DNA of 64,000 nt. Source: Ureibacillus terrenus (lineage in GTDB: Bacteria > Bacillota > Bacilli > Bacillales_A > Planococcaceae). Location: assembly GCF_006569205.1 (NCBI RefSeq), contig NZ_VIGD01000001.1, forward strand, positions 328,575-392,574, given 5' to 3'. The translations under genes were made by a program, and so were the position numbers. Positions 17,038 to 25,899 of this stretch are shown in pieces. The notes under the pieces were generated by a model. It was not told where the DNA came from, searched no databases, and saw only the letters and a list, made by a program, of their open reading frames with translations. How positions within the stretch are numbered: the first letter of the stretch is position 1; each line of letters begins with the position of its first letter.

Positions 17038-17655
17038 CTATTCAACCGAAAAAGTTTTCCCGATATACTCTATCGACCATTGATGATCTGCTATGACCAT
17101 TTTTGTGACGCTGGCCCCGTCAATATGGAAATCCCAGATATTAGACACCGGCAGTTCCAGGATGGATAAAATGGCCGCGCGAATGGCGACACCATGGGAT
17201 ACGGCGAGAATTTTCCCTGTCGGAAAATTCCGTTGGCAACTCTTCATAAAATCAACCATTCTGGAAATGACTTGTTGAAAGCTTTCCCCCGTATCAGGAA
17301 GGTATCTTTCCGGATTATGGATGTAATCCCGGTATCTAAGATCCCCTTTTTCCAGTTCTGCAATCCGCTTCCCTTGCCAAGTGCCAAGATGGATTTCCAA
17401 AAGTCTGGGATCTCTCTTAATCGGCAAGTAATGGCCTACCAATAGATAGGCAGTGTCATAGGCCCTTGTAGAAGGGCTTGAAAATGCGCAATCAAATTGA
17501 ACATCTTTCAAATGCTCTTTTAATTGCTTGACTTGTCCGATGCCCCTGGGCGTCAATTCCGAATCGAGCCAGCCTTGCAAGCGCCCTTCCCGGTTCCATT
17601 CCGTTTCGCCGTGTCGCACGAAATAAAGCTCCAATCTATTTTCCATACCATTCAT
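17038..17655 (-). CDS. Histidine phosphatase, probable alpha-ribazole phosphatase (CobC-like)
   Basis: Phosphoglycerate-mutase-superfamily enzyme with the catalytic phosphohistidine motif YFVRHGETEWNREGRLQGW near the N-terminus, a second core His in AVSHGVAIRAAI (about 155) and the acid/His core between. The family is broad, but it overlaps cobD by 20 nt at the end of a cobinamide-salvage set, which points to dephosphorylation of alpha-ribazole phosphate or adenosylcobalamin phosphate. ATG 17655 and ATG 17646 are both possible; GGATGA suits the second slightly better. Confidence 0.78.
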   Translation of the reverse strand: MNGMENRLELYFVRHGETEWNREGRLQGWLDSELTPRGIGQVKQLKEHLKDVQFDCAFSSPSTRAYDTAYLLVGHYLPIKRDPRLLEIHLGTWQGKRIAELEKGDLRYRDYIHNPERYLPDTGESFQQVISRMVDFMKSCQRNFPTGKILAVSHGVAIRAAILSILELPVSNIWDFHIDGASVTKMVIADHQWSIEYIGKTFSVE

Positions 17656-18721
17656 CCATTACCTGTTGAAATTTTTTCATGGCATCTTCCCCCTTCATTC
17701 CGATCCTGAGCCACCTGCCGTCCATGCCCCTAAAATTTTCCGTATGTCTCAGCACGACACCTTTCTTTAGGCAATAAAAATAAAAATCCCTCGTCTTTTC
17801 CTGTTCTTGCAGCTGAAAACATAAAAAGTTCGTCACGCTGTCCGTCATTTTGCAATTTCTTTCCAGCAAATAATGTTCGAGATTTCGTTTGATCTTTTGA
17901 TGCCGTTCAATGCTTTCGTTGCGGAAAGTTTCGTCTTCAAGGCACAATTGGCCGATTTTGATCGCCAATCCATTGACATGCCAGTGGGGAAGACGGCGCT
18001 GCAATTCCTCCACAAGCTCCTTTCTCCCCACCAAATATCCTAATCGGATGCCGGCGATGCCGTACATTTTCGTCATCGACCGCATCACCGTCAAACGGGG
18101 ATATTGTTCAACGAGGGGGATCACCGATTCCGACTCATCGGTCCAATCCATAAAAGCTTCATCAACCAATAATTCACACTCCACCTTTTCTCCATGAATC
18201 AGCAATTCTTCGATGGTTTCTTTCGGAATCAGGGAGCCCGTCGGATTGTTCGGATTGCATAAGTAGAGGCAAGCCGCGTCTTTCATGTGCTCTTTGATCT
18301 GTTCCAGAGGGAGCTTGTATGTCGCGATTTCTTCCGCCATCAGTTCAATCATTTTGGCGCCTTGCGCTTCAAGCGTCGACCTGTATTCCGAAAAAGTCGG
18401 ATGAACGATGATGGCCTGCCGGTTGGAAAATCTTCCTGCAAAAAACGTCAACAGTTCAGCGGCACCGTTGCCGATGAGAACCTGTTCTTTTGCAACGTTC
18501 AGTTTCGCTGCCAGCAAGGTCCTGAAAGGCTCCGCTTCCGGATGGGGATAAGCGGCAATGTGATGCAGCAAATCCGGCCATGCTTCTTTAATTCTTGGCG
18601 GGAATCCGAACGCATTGACATTCTCGCTTAAATCATACACCTCTTCCGGCATCGGAATCCGAAAACGTTCGTAGAGGGACTTATAATTGGCTCCATGCGA
18701 AGGAAATTCCAACGATGACAC
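17636..18721 (-). CDS. cobD: L-threonine-O-3-phosphate decarboxylase
   Basis: PLP-dependent fold-type I aminotransferase homologue that makes (R)-1-amino-2-propanol phosphate, the linker of the B12 nucleotide loop. 361 residues, close to HisC but with the CobD N-terminus FPSHGANYKSLYERF and YDLSENVNAFGFPP. The substrate-binding CNPNNPTG (about 155) and the Schiff-base Lys in RSMTKMYGIAGIRLGY (about 220) are intact. It overlaps cbiB by 41 nt; this long overlap is accepted because the N-terminus fits the family. HisC activity is the alternative, less likely given its neighbours. Confidence 0.88.
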   Translation of the reverse strand: MSSLEFPSHGANYKSLYERFRIPMPEEVYDLSENVNAFGFPPRIKEAWPDLLHHIAAYPHPEAEPFRTLLAAKLNVAKEQVLIGNGAAELLTFFAGRFSNRQAIIVHPTFSEYRSTLEAQGAKMIELMAEEIATYKLPLEQIKEHMKDAACLYLCNPNNPTGSLIPKETIEELLIHGEKVECELLVDEAFMDWTDESESVIPLVEQYPRLTVMRSMTKMYGIAGIRLGYLVGRKELVEELQRRLPHWHVNGLAIKIGQLCLEDETFRNESIERHQKIKRNLEHYLLERNCKMTDSVTNFLCFQLQEQEKTRDFYFYCLKKGVVLRHTENFRGMDGRWLRIGMKGEDAMKKFQQVMDEWYGK

Positions 18722-19640
18722 CCCCCATGATGATGGTAAACAATGCGGAAGCGGCGAACATCTGGCGGATGGCGTCTTTTATATGCTCCGCTTCCAATGG
18801 AACATCCGCTTTCCCCATATATGCGCGAAAAGATGGAATTCCTTGATAGGAGTTGTACCCTCCCAATCTGATTCCAAGTTGATAGCTTGTCGCCGCTTCC
18901 AAATATCCGCTATTGGGACTTGGATGTTTTTTGGCGTCTTCCAGCCATAAGCGCAGCCGTTCGGCAAATGGACGGTTTGTTTTATTTTTTGTAAATAAAA
19001 GGATAATCAGTCCTGTAATTCTGCTCGGGAGAAAATTTGCCGCATCATCCAGTCTGGCGCTGAATTTTCCAAAATCCTTATAGGTTTCGTTCTTGTAGCC
19101 GATCATTGAATCCAATGTATTAATGGCTTTATACGTCCACAAACCGGTGGCTCCAAAAAGACAGGCGTAAAATAACGGTGCCGTCACTCCGTCGCTCGTG
19201 TTTTCGGACACCGTTTCCACCACACCGCGCACCACTTCCGGTTCATCCAAATGTTCCGTATCGCGCCCGACAATCCACGATAATTTTTTTCTGGCTTCCT
19301 CAAGATTACCTCCGGCCAGTGCATCGTATACTTCCATCGCCGCATCCTTCAAACTTTTTTGGGCAAGGCCAATCCCGATCAATGCGCTTTCGACAATAAA
19401 ACCTGCAACGAAATGAATTTGATAGGCAAGTTTCACGATGGAAAAAGTGATGAGGGCGACAGAAAATACGACGATTACGCCCGTCAGCATCCCTTTTAAC
19501 GTCCGGCGGGATCCTTTATTCAAATGTTTGGAAAGAAAATGGATAAACGAGCCAATCCACCGGACAGGATGGGGCATTTTCGGAGGGTCCCCGATGATCG
19601 CGTCCAGCACTTGCCCAATAATCACTGTAATGATGGTCAT
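18681..19640 (-). CDS. cbiB: Adenosylcobinamide-phosphate synthase
   Basis: Integral membrane enzyme that joins adenosylcobyric acid to aminopropanol (phosphate). 319 residues. The N-terminus has the conserved GDPPKMPHPVRWIGSFI; further signatures are VVETVSENTSDGVTAPLFY (about 145-165), YKAINTLDSMIGYKNE (about 180) and LEAATSYQLGIRLGG (about 250). It overlaps cbiZ by 4 nt and cobD by 41 nt, so product supply (CobD) and acceptor supply (CbiZ) are co-translated with it. Confidence 0.95.
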   Translation of the reverse strand: MTIITVIIGQVLDAIIGDPPKMPHPVRWIGSFIHFLSKHLNKGSRRTLKGMLTGVIVVFSVALITFSIVKLAYQIHFVAGFIVESALIGIGLAQKSLKDAAMEVYDALAGGNLEEARKKLSWIVGRDTEHLDEPEVVRGVVETVSENTSDGVTAPLFYACLFGATGLWTYKAINTLDSMIGYKNETYKDFGKFSARLDDAANFLPSRITGLIILLFTKNKTNRPFAERLRLWLEDAKKHPSPNSGYLEAATSYQLGIRLGGYNSYQGIPSFRAYMGKADVPLEAEHIKDAIRQMFAASALFTIIMGGVIVGISFAWSQL

Positions 19641-20317
19641 GGCGATGATTTTCCTTTCGTAAAATCAAGATATTGCATTACCGCGTCTGTCAAGGTTTCA
19701 TATAAGGCTTTTCCCAGGAACGACCCCAATTTTGTAATCGAGCCTCCGTATTCATGAAATTCCCCTTTTTGGGTGGATGCGATGCAAATGCTGTCTGTCG
19801 AGGTGCCTGTTGCGACGGTTCCCGAGTTCGGATCCTTAATCGACAGCTCCGAAAGCACTTTCACCTTTGTTTCGACCGCGCAGCACAACCCTTGAATCAA
19901 GGCTTCATCCGTCAAAACGCCGTTAATGAAAATGAAAATATTGATTGTTCCATTGACGGGTTTATAAAAATATGCGTGGGACCGGGTGACGTCCACCGCA
20001 TTCCCCAGTCCTGCGGTAACCAGCAATAAGATCGAAGTATCCCCTTCTTCAAAAAATCGGCAAAGGGCATATTTCATATCAACGGCCGTCATCATGGCCA
20101 CGGTATCCTTCGGAGGGAATCCCCGGTCCTCAAGAAACCGTTTCATTTCCTCGCGGGGGTCCGGAGGGAAGTACGTTTTATCGACGGTGCGATTGATAAA
20201 ATACCGGTAGCTGCCGCAGCCCGCGTTGTGCATGGCCGAACTGAACGCGCGGAGGGGGCCGTCCGCTTCGACCGCGATATAGTCGCCGTATTTTTTGATG
20301 GATTCAAGCGTGATCAT
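19637..20317 (-). CDS. cbiZ: Adenosylcobinamide amidohydrolase
   Basis: Cleaves the aminopropanol from adenosylcobinamide to give adenosylcobyric acid, so that scavenged or foreign cobamides can be rebuilt through CbiB. 226 residues, with the family's RAFSSAMHNAGCG (about 25-38), LLLVTAGLGNAVDV (about 98-110) and ATGTSTDSICIAST (about 170-182). It overlaps the end of ynbB by 14 nt and leads the cobinamide set. No cobalamin riboswitch was seen upstream, so expression probably follows ynbB transcription. Confidence 0.93.
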   Translation of the reverse strand: MITLESIKKYGDYIAVEADGPLRAFSSAMHNAGCGSYRYFINRTVDKTYFPPDPREEMKRFLEDRGFPPKDTVAMMTAVDMKYALCRFFEEGDTSILLLVTAGLGNAVDVTRSHAYFYKPVNGTINIFIFINGVLTDEALIQGLCCAVETKVKVLSELSIKDPNSGTVATGTSTDSICIASTQKGEFHEYGGSITKLGSFLGKALYETLTDAVMQYLDFTKGKSSP

Positions 20318-21566
20318 GAATCTCCCCCAATTTTTGGACGGCGCTCAATACCGCATATTTGACATGCTCATATGTCAAGCCCCCCTGAACATACGCCGTA
20401 TATGGAGGACGGATCGGGCCGTCCGCCGACAGTTCGATGCTTGACCCTTGGACAAATGTTCCCGCGGCCATGATGACATCGTCCTCATAACCCGGCATGT
20501 AGGATGGCACCGGCGCAAAGTGGGCATTAATCGGGGAAGCCGCCTGGATTTCCTGGCAAAATGCGATCATTTGCTCCGCCGTCTGGAATGAGACGGATTG
20601 GATCAAATCGGTGCGGTAGTCGGAATAATGGGGAGCCGTTTTCATGCCGACCTCTTCCAGAATGGCGGCCGTAAAGATGGCACCTTTTAAGCTTTGCACC
20701 ACCACGTGTGGCGCCAGGAAAAATCCTTGGTAAAAATCGATCAGGGTATTGAGTGTTGCCCCGGCTTCCGCACCGATGCCGGGGCTTGTCATCCGGTAGG
20801 CGCATTTTTCCACTAAATCCGCCCTTCCGGCAATATAACCGCCCGTTTTTGCCAGTCCTCCCCCAGGGTTTTTGATGAGGGATCCTGCCATTAAATCCGC
20901 CCCCACTTCAGTCGGCTCAAGGCGTTCCACAAATTCGCCGTAGCAGTTATCGACAAAGATGACAACGTCCCGTTTGATTTCCCTCACTTTTTCGCACATC
21001 GCGCGAATTTGCTCAATCGTAAAGGAAGGTCTTGTCGCATAGCCTTTCGAACGCTGGATGGCGATCATTTTTGTATTTTCGTTGATTGCCTCCCGGACGC
21101 CTTCCCAATCAATTTCCCTGTCATCCAGGAGATCGATGTGGCGATACTTGATGCCGAAATCTTTCAATGAACCGGTATCCTTTTTTCCCCCATCCACGAT
21201 GGATTGCAGAGTGTCGTAAGGCTTGCCGGTAATATAAATCAGTTCATCTCCTGGCCGCAGCACGCCAAATAAGCTGATGGTGATGGCATGCGTCCCCGAG
21301 ATAATTTGGCTTCGCACAAGGGCGCTTTCGGCTCCAAACACTTCGGCATATACTTTTTCCAATGTGTCCCGTCCATGGTCATCATAGCCGTAACCCGTTG
21401 AAGGATTGAGATGAAAGTCGCTTACTTGATGTTTCCGGAAAGCGGCCAGCACTTTCTGTTGGTTAAAAAAGGCGGTTTCCTCTATTCTTTCATGATATGG
21501 TTTAATTTTTTCTTCAATTTTTTTTGCCAATTCTATCATTTCCGGTTTTAAACTTGATATGAACAT
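20304..21566 (-). CDS. ynbB: PLP-dependent YnbB (methionine gamma-lyase/aluminium-resistance family)
   Basis: 420-residue Cys/Met-metabolism fold-type I PLP enzyme of unknown substrate. PLP-site features: GTHAITISLFG (about 91-101), FVDNCYGEF (about 210) and the Lys in GSLIKNPGGGLAKTGGY (about 233). In B. subtilis ynbB lies directly before glnR; here the cobinamide genes and the BI-1-like gene are inserted between them. ATG 21566 follows AGGAG. A good promoter lies upstream. Confidence 0.9.
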   Translation of the reverse strand: MFISSLKPEMIELAKKIEEKIKPYHERIEETAFFNQQKVLAAFRKHQVSDFHLNPSTGYGYDDHGRDTLEKVYAEVFGAESALVRSQIISGTHAITISLFGVLRPGDELIYITGKPYDTLQSIVDGGKKDTGSLKDFGIKYRHIDLLDDREIDWEGVREAINENTKMIAIQRSKGYATRPSFTIEQIRAMCEKVREIKRDVVIFVDNCYGEFVERLEPTEVGADLMAGSLIKNPGGGLAKTGGYIAGRADLVEKCAYRMTSPGIGAEAGATLNTLIDFYQGFFLAPHVVVQSLKGAIFTAAILEEVGMKTAPHYSDYRTDLIQSVSFQTAEQMIAFCQEIQAASPINAHFAPVPSYMPGYEDDVIMAAGTFVQGSSIELSADGPIRPPYTAYVQGGLTYEHVKYAVLSAVQKLGEIHDHA

Positions 21567-21614
21567 GTTTCCTGCTCCTGTCTGTTAAATCTCGCTTTTT
21601 GCTCATCCTTTACC

Positions 21615-21642
21615 ATCTTATCAATTCATCAAGTGGAGTCAA
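21615..21642 (-). promoter_or_regulatory. Probable sigma-A promoter of ynbB and the cobinamide genes
   Basis: Leftward strand: TTGACT (21642-21637), 16 nt, TAAGAT (21620-21615). Confidence 0.6.
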
Positions 21643-21683
21643 CCATAATAACATAATATTTCCATCATCCGTCCCGGCAGCAA

Positions 21684-21716
21684 ATAAAAAGAGGAGTCCT
21701 TGCAGGAACTCCACCT
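21684..21716 (-). terminator. Terminator after the rhodanese gene
   Basis: Leftward strand: GGAGTTCC, TGCAA loop, GGACTCC (one bulged U), then TCTTTTTATTT. Confidence 0.7.
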
Positions 21717-21722
21717 CATCCA

Positions 21723-22025
21723 TTATTTAAATTCCAATTCCCCATCGTAGGCTTCCATTCCGCCTTCAAGATTGACGGCATTAAAGCCTTGGGATTCTAG
21801 AAACTGGCATGCTTTTCCGCTTCGGTTTCCTGAACGGCAAACAATGATGTATTCTTTCGAAGGATCCAATTCCTCCAAACGTTCAGGAAGTTCTCCGAGA
21901 GGAATATGTACGGCGCCGGGGATCATGCCGTTTGCCACTTCGAAATCTTCGCGTACATCGATGATATTTAAATCTTCATTGGCATCCAATAGATTGATTA
22001 ATTCTTCTGTTGTCATCGTTTTCAT
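21723..22025 (-). CDS. Single-domain rhodanese-like sulfurtransferase
   Basis: 100 residues, one rhodanese domain. CDC25-type active loop with the catalytic Cys in IVCRSGNRSGKA (about residue 63), conserved IDVREDFEVANGMIPGAVHIPLGE-type region (residues about 21-45). Related to YqhL/PspE/GlpE proteins that move persulfide sulfur; partner unknown. ATG 22025 has GGAGGG upstream. It is separated from hfq by a terminator, so has its own promoter in a short AT-rich gap. Confidence 0.9.
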   Translation of the reverse strand: MKTMTTEELINLLDANEDLNIIDVREDFEVANGMIPGAVHIPLGELPERLEELDPSKEYIIVCRSGNRSGKACQFLESQGFNAVNLEGGMEAYDGELEFK

Positions 22026-22081
22026 TTAAAACCCTCCAAATTATTCTAATCTGATTCTCTTTATTATAATTGACAAAATAA

Positions 22082-22109
22082 AAATCGGCGAGCAGAAAAC
22101 CGCCGATTT
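22082..22109 (-). terminator. Terminator after hfq
   Basis: AAATCGGCG (22082-22090) pairs with CGCCGATTT (22101-22109); the leftward strand continues into TTTATTTTG. Confidence 0.85.
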
Positions 22110-22118
22110 CTTTGGAAA

Positions 22119-22343
22119 TTATTCTTCTGGTTGAATCGAAACATTTTTGGATGGCGAAAACGTTGAAATGGCATGTTTATAAATTAAATGCTGTTTGCCT
22201 TCCGATTCGATTAACACCGTAAAATTATCATAGGACTTGACTGTTCCTTTCAATTGGAAACCATTTAATAAAAAGACCGTTACGAAAGTATTGCTTTTGC
22301 GCAAATTGTTTAAAAAAGTATCTTGTAAATTTATTGATTTCAC
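22119..22343 (-). CDS. hfq: RNA-binding protein Hfq
   Basis: 74-residue Sm-like protein forming hexamers that bind small RNAs and A-rich tails. Sm1 motif ([25 protein letters not shown] region) and Sm2 YKHAIST are intact. I place the start at the GTG (22343) giving [12 protein letters not shown], which aligns with the usual MKPINIQD; GAGGTG lies 6 nt upstream. It follows miaA as in B. subtilis. Confidence 0.95.
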   Translation of the reverse strand: MKSINLQDTFLNNLRKSNTFVTVFLLNGFQLKGTVKSYDNFTVLIESEGKQHLIYKHAISTFSPSKNVSIQPEE

Positions 22344-22397
22344 ACCGCACACCTCATCTATTTTTTTCTCTAATGTAAAATATTCGATAGGTTGATC

Positions 22398-23330
22398 CTA
22401 ATTTCCTTCTTTATTATAAAAAAATTTAGACATTTTTATAATACTTTCCCAATCATTTCCTATCCATTGGACATCCATTTTGTTTCGGAAATAAGTCATT
22501 TGCCTTTTTGCGTACCGGCGGGAATTTTGTTTGATTTGCTCCACCGCCTCCTCCAAAGAAATTTTTCCATCCAAATAGTCATACAGCTCTTTGTAACCAA
22601 TCGCTTGGACGGATTGGACATTCCGGATATTTTTTTTCCATAAACTTCGGACTTCCTCAAGCAAGCCCTGCTCCATCATCAAGTCTACCCGTTCATTGAT
22701 GCGCCGATACAATTCTTCGCGGTCAATGTTCATGCCGATGATGAAATGATTGTATAGCGGTATGTTTCCGCGGTTCAATTCTTCCGATTGCCGGGAAACC
22801 CCATGAAGCTCGATCAGCTCCAATGCCCGGATGACGCGTCGGGTGTTGTTCGGATGAATTTTTTTCGCCGTTTCCGGATCGAGCGCGGCAAGTTTTTTGT
22901 GCATGGCTTCCGGTCCGATTTTCGCGAGCTCTTCATAATATTTTTTTCGGGCTTCTTTGTCGGCCTTTTCTCCGGTAAATTGAAAATCGTATAATACCGC
23001 CTGAATATACAAACCTGTGCCGCCGACAATGATCGGCAACTTCCTTCTGCTATGGATCTCTTTTATTTTTTGTCTCGCCAGCCGTTGATATTCCGCTACG
23101 GAAAAACTTTCATCAGGTTCTTTAAAGCTCAATAAATGGTGGGGAATCCCTTCCATCTCTTCCGGACGGATTTTGGCGGTTCCGATATCAAGCCCTTTAT
23201 AGACTTGCATCGAGTCCCCATTGATGATTTCGCCGTCAAAGGCTTTGGCCATTTTGATGCTGAGCGCGGTTTTTCCTGAAGCGGTCGGACCAACGATGGC
23301 GACCACATCAATCAGCTTTTGTCGTTCCAT
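22398..23330 (-). CDS. miaA: tRNA dimethylallyltransferase
   Basis: Adds dimethylallyl to A37 of UNN-reading tRNAs, giving i6A that MiaB (also in this window) converts to ms2i6A. 310 residues. P-loop [11 protein letters not shown] (about 14-24), [17 protein letters not shown] (about 38-54) and GGTGLYIQA (about 104) are typical. ATG 23330 is preferred over GTG 23342 because GGTGG stands 8 nt before it. It overlaps the upstream hydrolase gene by about 19 nt. Confidence 0.96.
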   Translation of the reverse strand: MERQKLIDVVAIVGPTASGKTALSIKMAKAFDGEIINGDSMQVYKGLDIGTAKIRPEEMEGIPHHLLSFKEPDESFSVAEYQRLARQKIKEIHSRRKLPIIVGGTGLYIQAVLYDFQFTGEKADKEARKKYYEELAKIGPEAMHKKLAALDPETAKKIHPNNTRRVIRALELIELHGVSRQSEELNRGNIPLYNHFIIGMNIDREELYRRINERVDLMMEQGLLEEVRSLWKKNIRNVQSVQAIGYKELYDYLDGKISLEEAVEQIKQNSRRYAKRQMTYFRNKMDVQWIGNDWESIIKMSKFFYNKEGN

Positions 23331-24247
23331 TTCTTTAACCACCGTTTTATTACTTTATATACTAACTCTTTGCTTCGTTCATTCAATATTTCATGGCGCA
23401 TGCCCTCAAAAAGATGAACCGCGACATGCTCCAGGCCAGCCTCCGTCAATTGTTCCGCCACCTGAAACACGCCTTTTCCATTATTTCCAACCGGATCGGC
23501 AGCACCGCTGATCAAAAGAACAGGCAAATCTTTGCGGATTTTTTTATTTTCCTCTTTGCGGCTGATCAGCAAGAGCCCGTCGGTCAAATCTTTAAAAAAT
23601 TGATGGGTCGGAACAAATCCGCAATATGGATCATTGATATAGCTCTCCACCGCCTGGCCATCACTAGTCAGCCAATCAAAAGGGGTCTTCGGGTTTTCAA
23701 ATTGTTTGTTGAAACTTGAGAAAGCCAACTCATTCATCCATTTGCTTTCCATTTCTTTACCCTGCATTCGTATAAGGGATTTGGCGAGCAGGTTGCCGAT
23801 ATAATGCAAAGCGGTCGTCGCGCCGGTTCCGCACAAAATGCATTGATGGACCAGGCTGGAATGAAGTTGAATGAATCTTCTTGCCAAAAAAGAGCCCATG
23901 CTATGGCCAAAGATTATGCGGGGGGCCTCTTTGTTCATCGTTTGATTGACAATCTCATAGACATCTTCCACGACCCGTTCAAAGCCGTCATCATCGCAAA
24001 AATAGCCAAGCTTTCCGCTCACTTCCCCCGTTTTTCCGTGGCCGCGATGGTCGGGTACGATTACCCGGTATCCTTCCAGATGGAGGAAGTTGGCGAAGTC
24101 ATCATATCTCCCTCCATGCTCCCCCATCCCATGAAGGATATAAAAGTCCCCTATCGGATTTTCCTGTTCATAAATCCTTGTATAGATTTTTTGTCCGTCG
24201 CTCATCTCAAACCATCGCGCCACTTTCAATAAAATCACCCTTCGCAT
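23312..24247 (-). CDS. Alpha/beta hydrolase of the monoacylglycerol-lipase / YtpA type
   Basis: Serine hydrolase of up to 311 residues. Nucleophile in FGHSMGSF (about 118), oxyanion [14 protein letters not shown] (about 39-52), Asp in ISGAADPVG (about 248) and His in GMRHEILNE (about 282). B. subtilis YtpA is a lysophospholipase of this family. The start is uncertain: ATG 24247 overlaps glpD by 41 nt, while GTG 24223 or ATG 24205 would also leave the fold complete. Lying between glpD and miaA, it may be co-transcribed with glpD; a lipid-turnover role would fit but is inferred. Confidence 0.85.
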   Translation of the reverse strand: MRRVILLKVARWFEMSDGQKIYTRIYEQENPIGDFYILHGMGEHGGRYDDFANFLHLEGYRVIVPDHRGHGKTGEVSGKLGYFCDDDGFERVVEDVYEIVNQTMNKEAPRIIFGHSMGSFLARRFIQLHSSLVHQCILCGTGATTALHYIGNLLAKSLIRMQGKEMESKWMNELAFSSFNKQFENPKTPFDWLTSDGQAVESYINDPYCGFVPTHQFFKDLTDGLLLISRKEENKKIRKDLPVLLISGAADPVGNNGKGVFQVAEQLTEAGLEHVAVHLFEGMRHEILNERSKELVYKVIKRWLKKWNDKS

Positions 24248-25865
24248 CTTGAATAAACTGGTTTAATTGCATGGTATAAAACAATCTTTCATCTTCAGAA
24301 TAGCCAATCCTTTTGCCCATTATATCGATCACTGCCTCTTTTGTTTTCTCCACTTGCGGGATGTCAAAAAACATGAGGCCGGTCCTGCGGATGAAGAAAT
24401 CGGCCGGCGTGTATGCCATTTCATAATCAATGCTATAAAGGAGCTGGGCGTACAACGATTTCGGAAGGGAATCGGGCAATTCTTCCGAATCCAGGTAAGC
24501 CAAAACCCGGTCCACATTGGTTCCATACATTTTGGCGAGCCGTTTTACTTCCTCAAAAGTTAACCCCGCCTTTGTCCCCTCCAAAGCCTTTCGATTTATA
24601 AAATCCTCGAAATTGGAGGAGCGCAGTCCTTCCGCGCCTGATAAAGATAATTTTTTCGTTTTGCATCCCGTGGCATGCCGGAATCGATGTTTTTTTACAA
24701 TTTGATCCACAATTTTTTCGGCCATTTTCCGGTATCCGGTCAGTTTCCCTCCGGCAATGGTCATGAGGCCGCTTCGGGAAGTCCAGATTTCATCTTTCCT
24801 GGATATCGCGGAAGGCTGTGATTCTTTTTCATATATTAGAGGACGAATCCCGGCCCAGGAGGATTCCACATCATGTTCATGAAGAGAAAGAACCGGAAAG
24901 ATTGCACGAAGGGAATTTAATAAATATTGGATATCCTCTTTGTCCGCAACCGGCCGGATCGGGTCCCCTTCATAAAAGGTATCGGTTGTGCCGACATAAA
25001 CTTTGTTATTTCTTGGAATGGCAAAGACCATACGGCCATCGTCCACATCAAAATAGATGGCTTGCCGCAAAGGTAGAACCGCCTGATCAAACACGATATG
25101 AACGCCCTTTGTCAATTTCAAAGCTTTTCTTTTTCTATCATTGTGGACGTCTTTCTTTAACACTTCGTCAACCCAAGGACCTGCGGCATTCACAATTTGA
25201 GCGGCATGAATTGTTATTGTTTCCCCGGAAATTTCATCGCGAACTTTCGCGGCAACAATGCGATTATTTTCATATACAAAATCCGTTACTCGGGCATAAT
25301 TCAAGCAAATGGCTTTATATTCCACAGCTTTCTTGATCACTTCAAGGACCAGTCTCGCATCATCCGTTTTATATTCCACATAGTAGCCTGCGCCGAGCAA
25401 ACCGTCCTCTTTCAAAAACGGGACGAGTTCAAGGGCATCTTTTTTTGAAAGCATTTGACGCCGTTCAGATTTGCGGACGTTGGCCAATGAATCATAGATT
25501 CTTAATCCGATGGAAGTGGAACATTTCCCTAACGGGCCATCTTTGTAAATGGGAAGGAGCATTCTTTCGGGAGTTGTGACATGGATGCTGTTTTCATAAA
25601 CGATTTCCCGCTCCCGCCCCACTTCCGAAACAAGGCGGAATTCCAGTTGTTTTAAATAGCGGAGACCTCCGTGGATCAATTTCGTCGAACGGCTGGAAGT
25701 GCCCGCTGCAAAATCCTGCATATCCACCAGTGCCACGGAAAGGCCCCTTGAGGCGGCGTCGAGGGCAATCCCCGCGCCCGTAATGCCGCCGCCAATCACC
25801 AGCACATCAAAAGAATAGTTGTTCAATAGACGCAACATTTCTGGGCGTTCTTTATATGAAAACAT
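24207..25865 (-). CDS. glpD: Aerobic glycerol-3-phosphate dehydrogenase
   Basis: FAD-dependent membrane-associated enzyme that oxidises sn-glycerol-3-phosphate to dihydroxyacetone phosphate and passes electrons to quinone. 552 residues. N-terminal dinucleotide fold VIGGGITGAGIALDAASRG (about 22-40), GTSSRSTKLIHGGLRYL (about 55-71), and WAGIRPLI and TIAGGKLTGYR motifs (about 340 and 370). It stands alone between mutL and the hydrolase, without glpF/glpK in this window. Confidence 0.96.
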   Translation of the reverse strand: MFSYKERPEMLRLLNNYSFDVLVIGGGITGAGIALDAASRGLSVALVDMQDFAAGTSSRSTKLIHGGLRYLKQLEFRLVSEVGREREIVYENSIHVTTPERMLLPIYKDGPLGKCSTSIGLRIYDSLANVRKSERRQMLSKKDALELVPFLKEDGLLGAGYYVEYKTDDARLVLEVIKKAVEYKAICLNYARVTDFVYENNRIVAAKVRDEISGETITIHAAQIVNAAGPWVDEVLKKDVHNDRKRKALKLTKGVHIVFDQAVLPLRQAIYFDVDDGRMVFAIPRNNKVYVGTTDTFYEGDPIRPVADKEDIQYLLNSLRAIFPVLSLHEHDVESSWAGIRPLIYEKESQPSAISRKDEIWTSRSGLMTIAGGKLTGYRKMAEKIVDQIVKKHRFRHATGCKTKKLSLSGAEGLRSSNFEDFINRKALEGTKAGLTFEEVKRLAKMYGTNVDRVLAYLDSEELPDSLPKSLYAQLLYSIDYEMAYTPADFFIRRTGLMFFDIPQVEKTKEAVIDIMGKRIGYSEDERLFYTMQLNQFIQDAKGDFIESGAMV

Positions 25866-25899
25866 CCGATCTCCCCTTTTCCAAGTATGCCTCTTCCTC

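Noticed and set aside
20318..21720. Cobalamin riboswitch controlling cbiZ-cbiB-cobD
   Set aside because: No B12-box or long structured leader seen; cbiZ overlaps the ynbB coding end.
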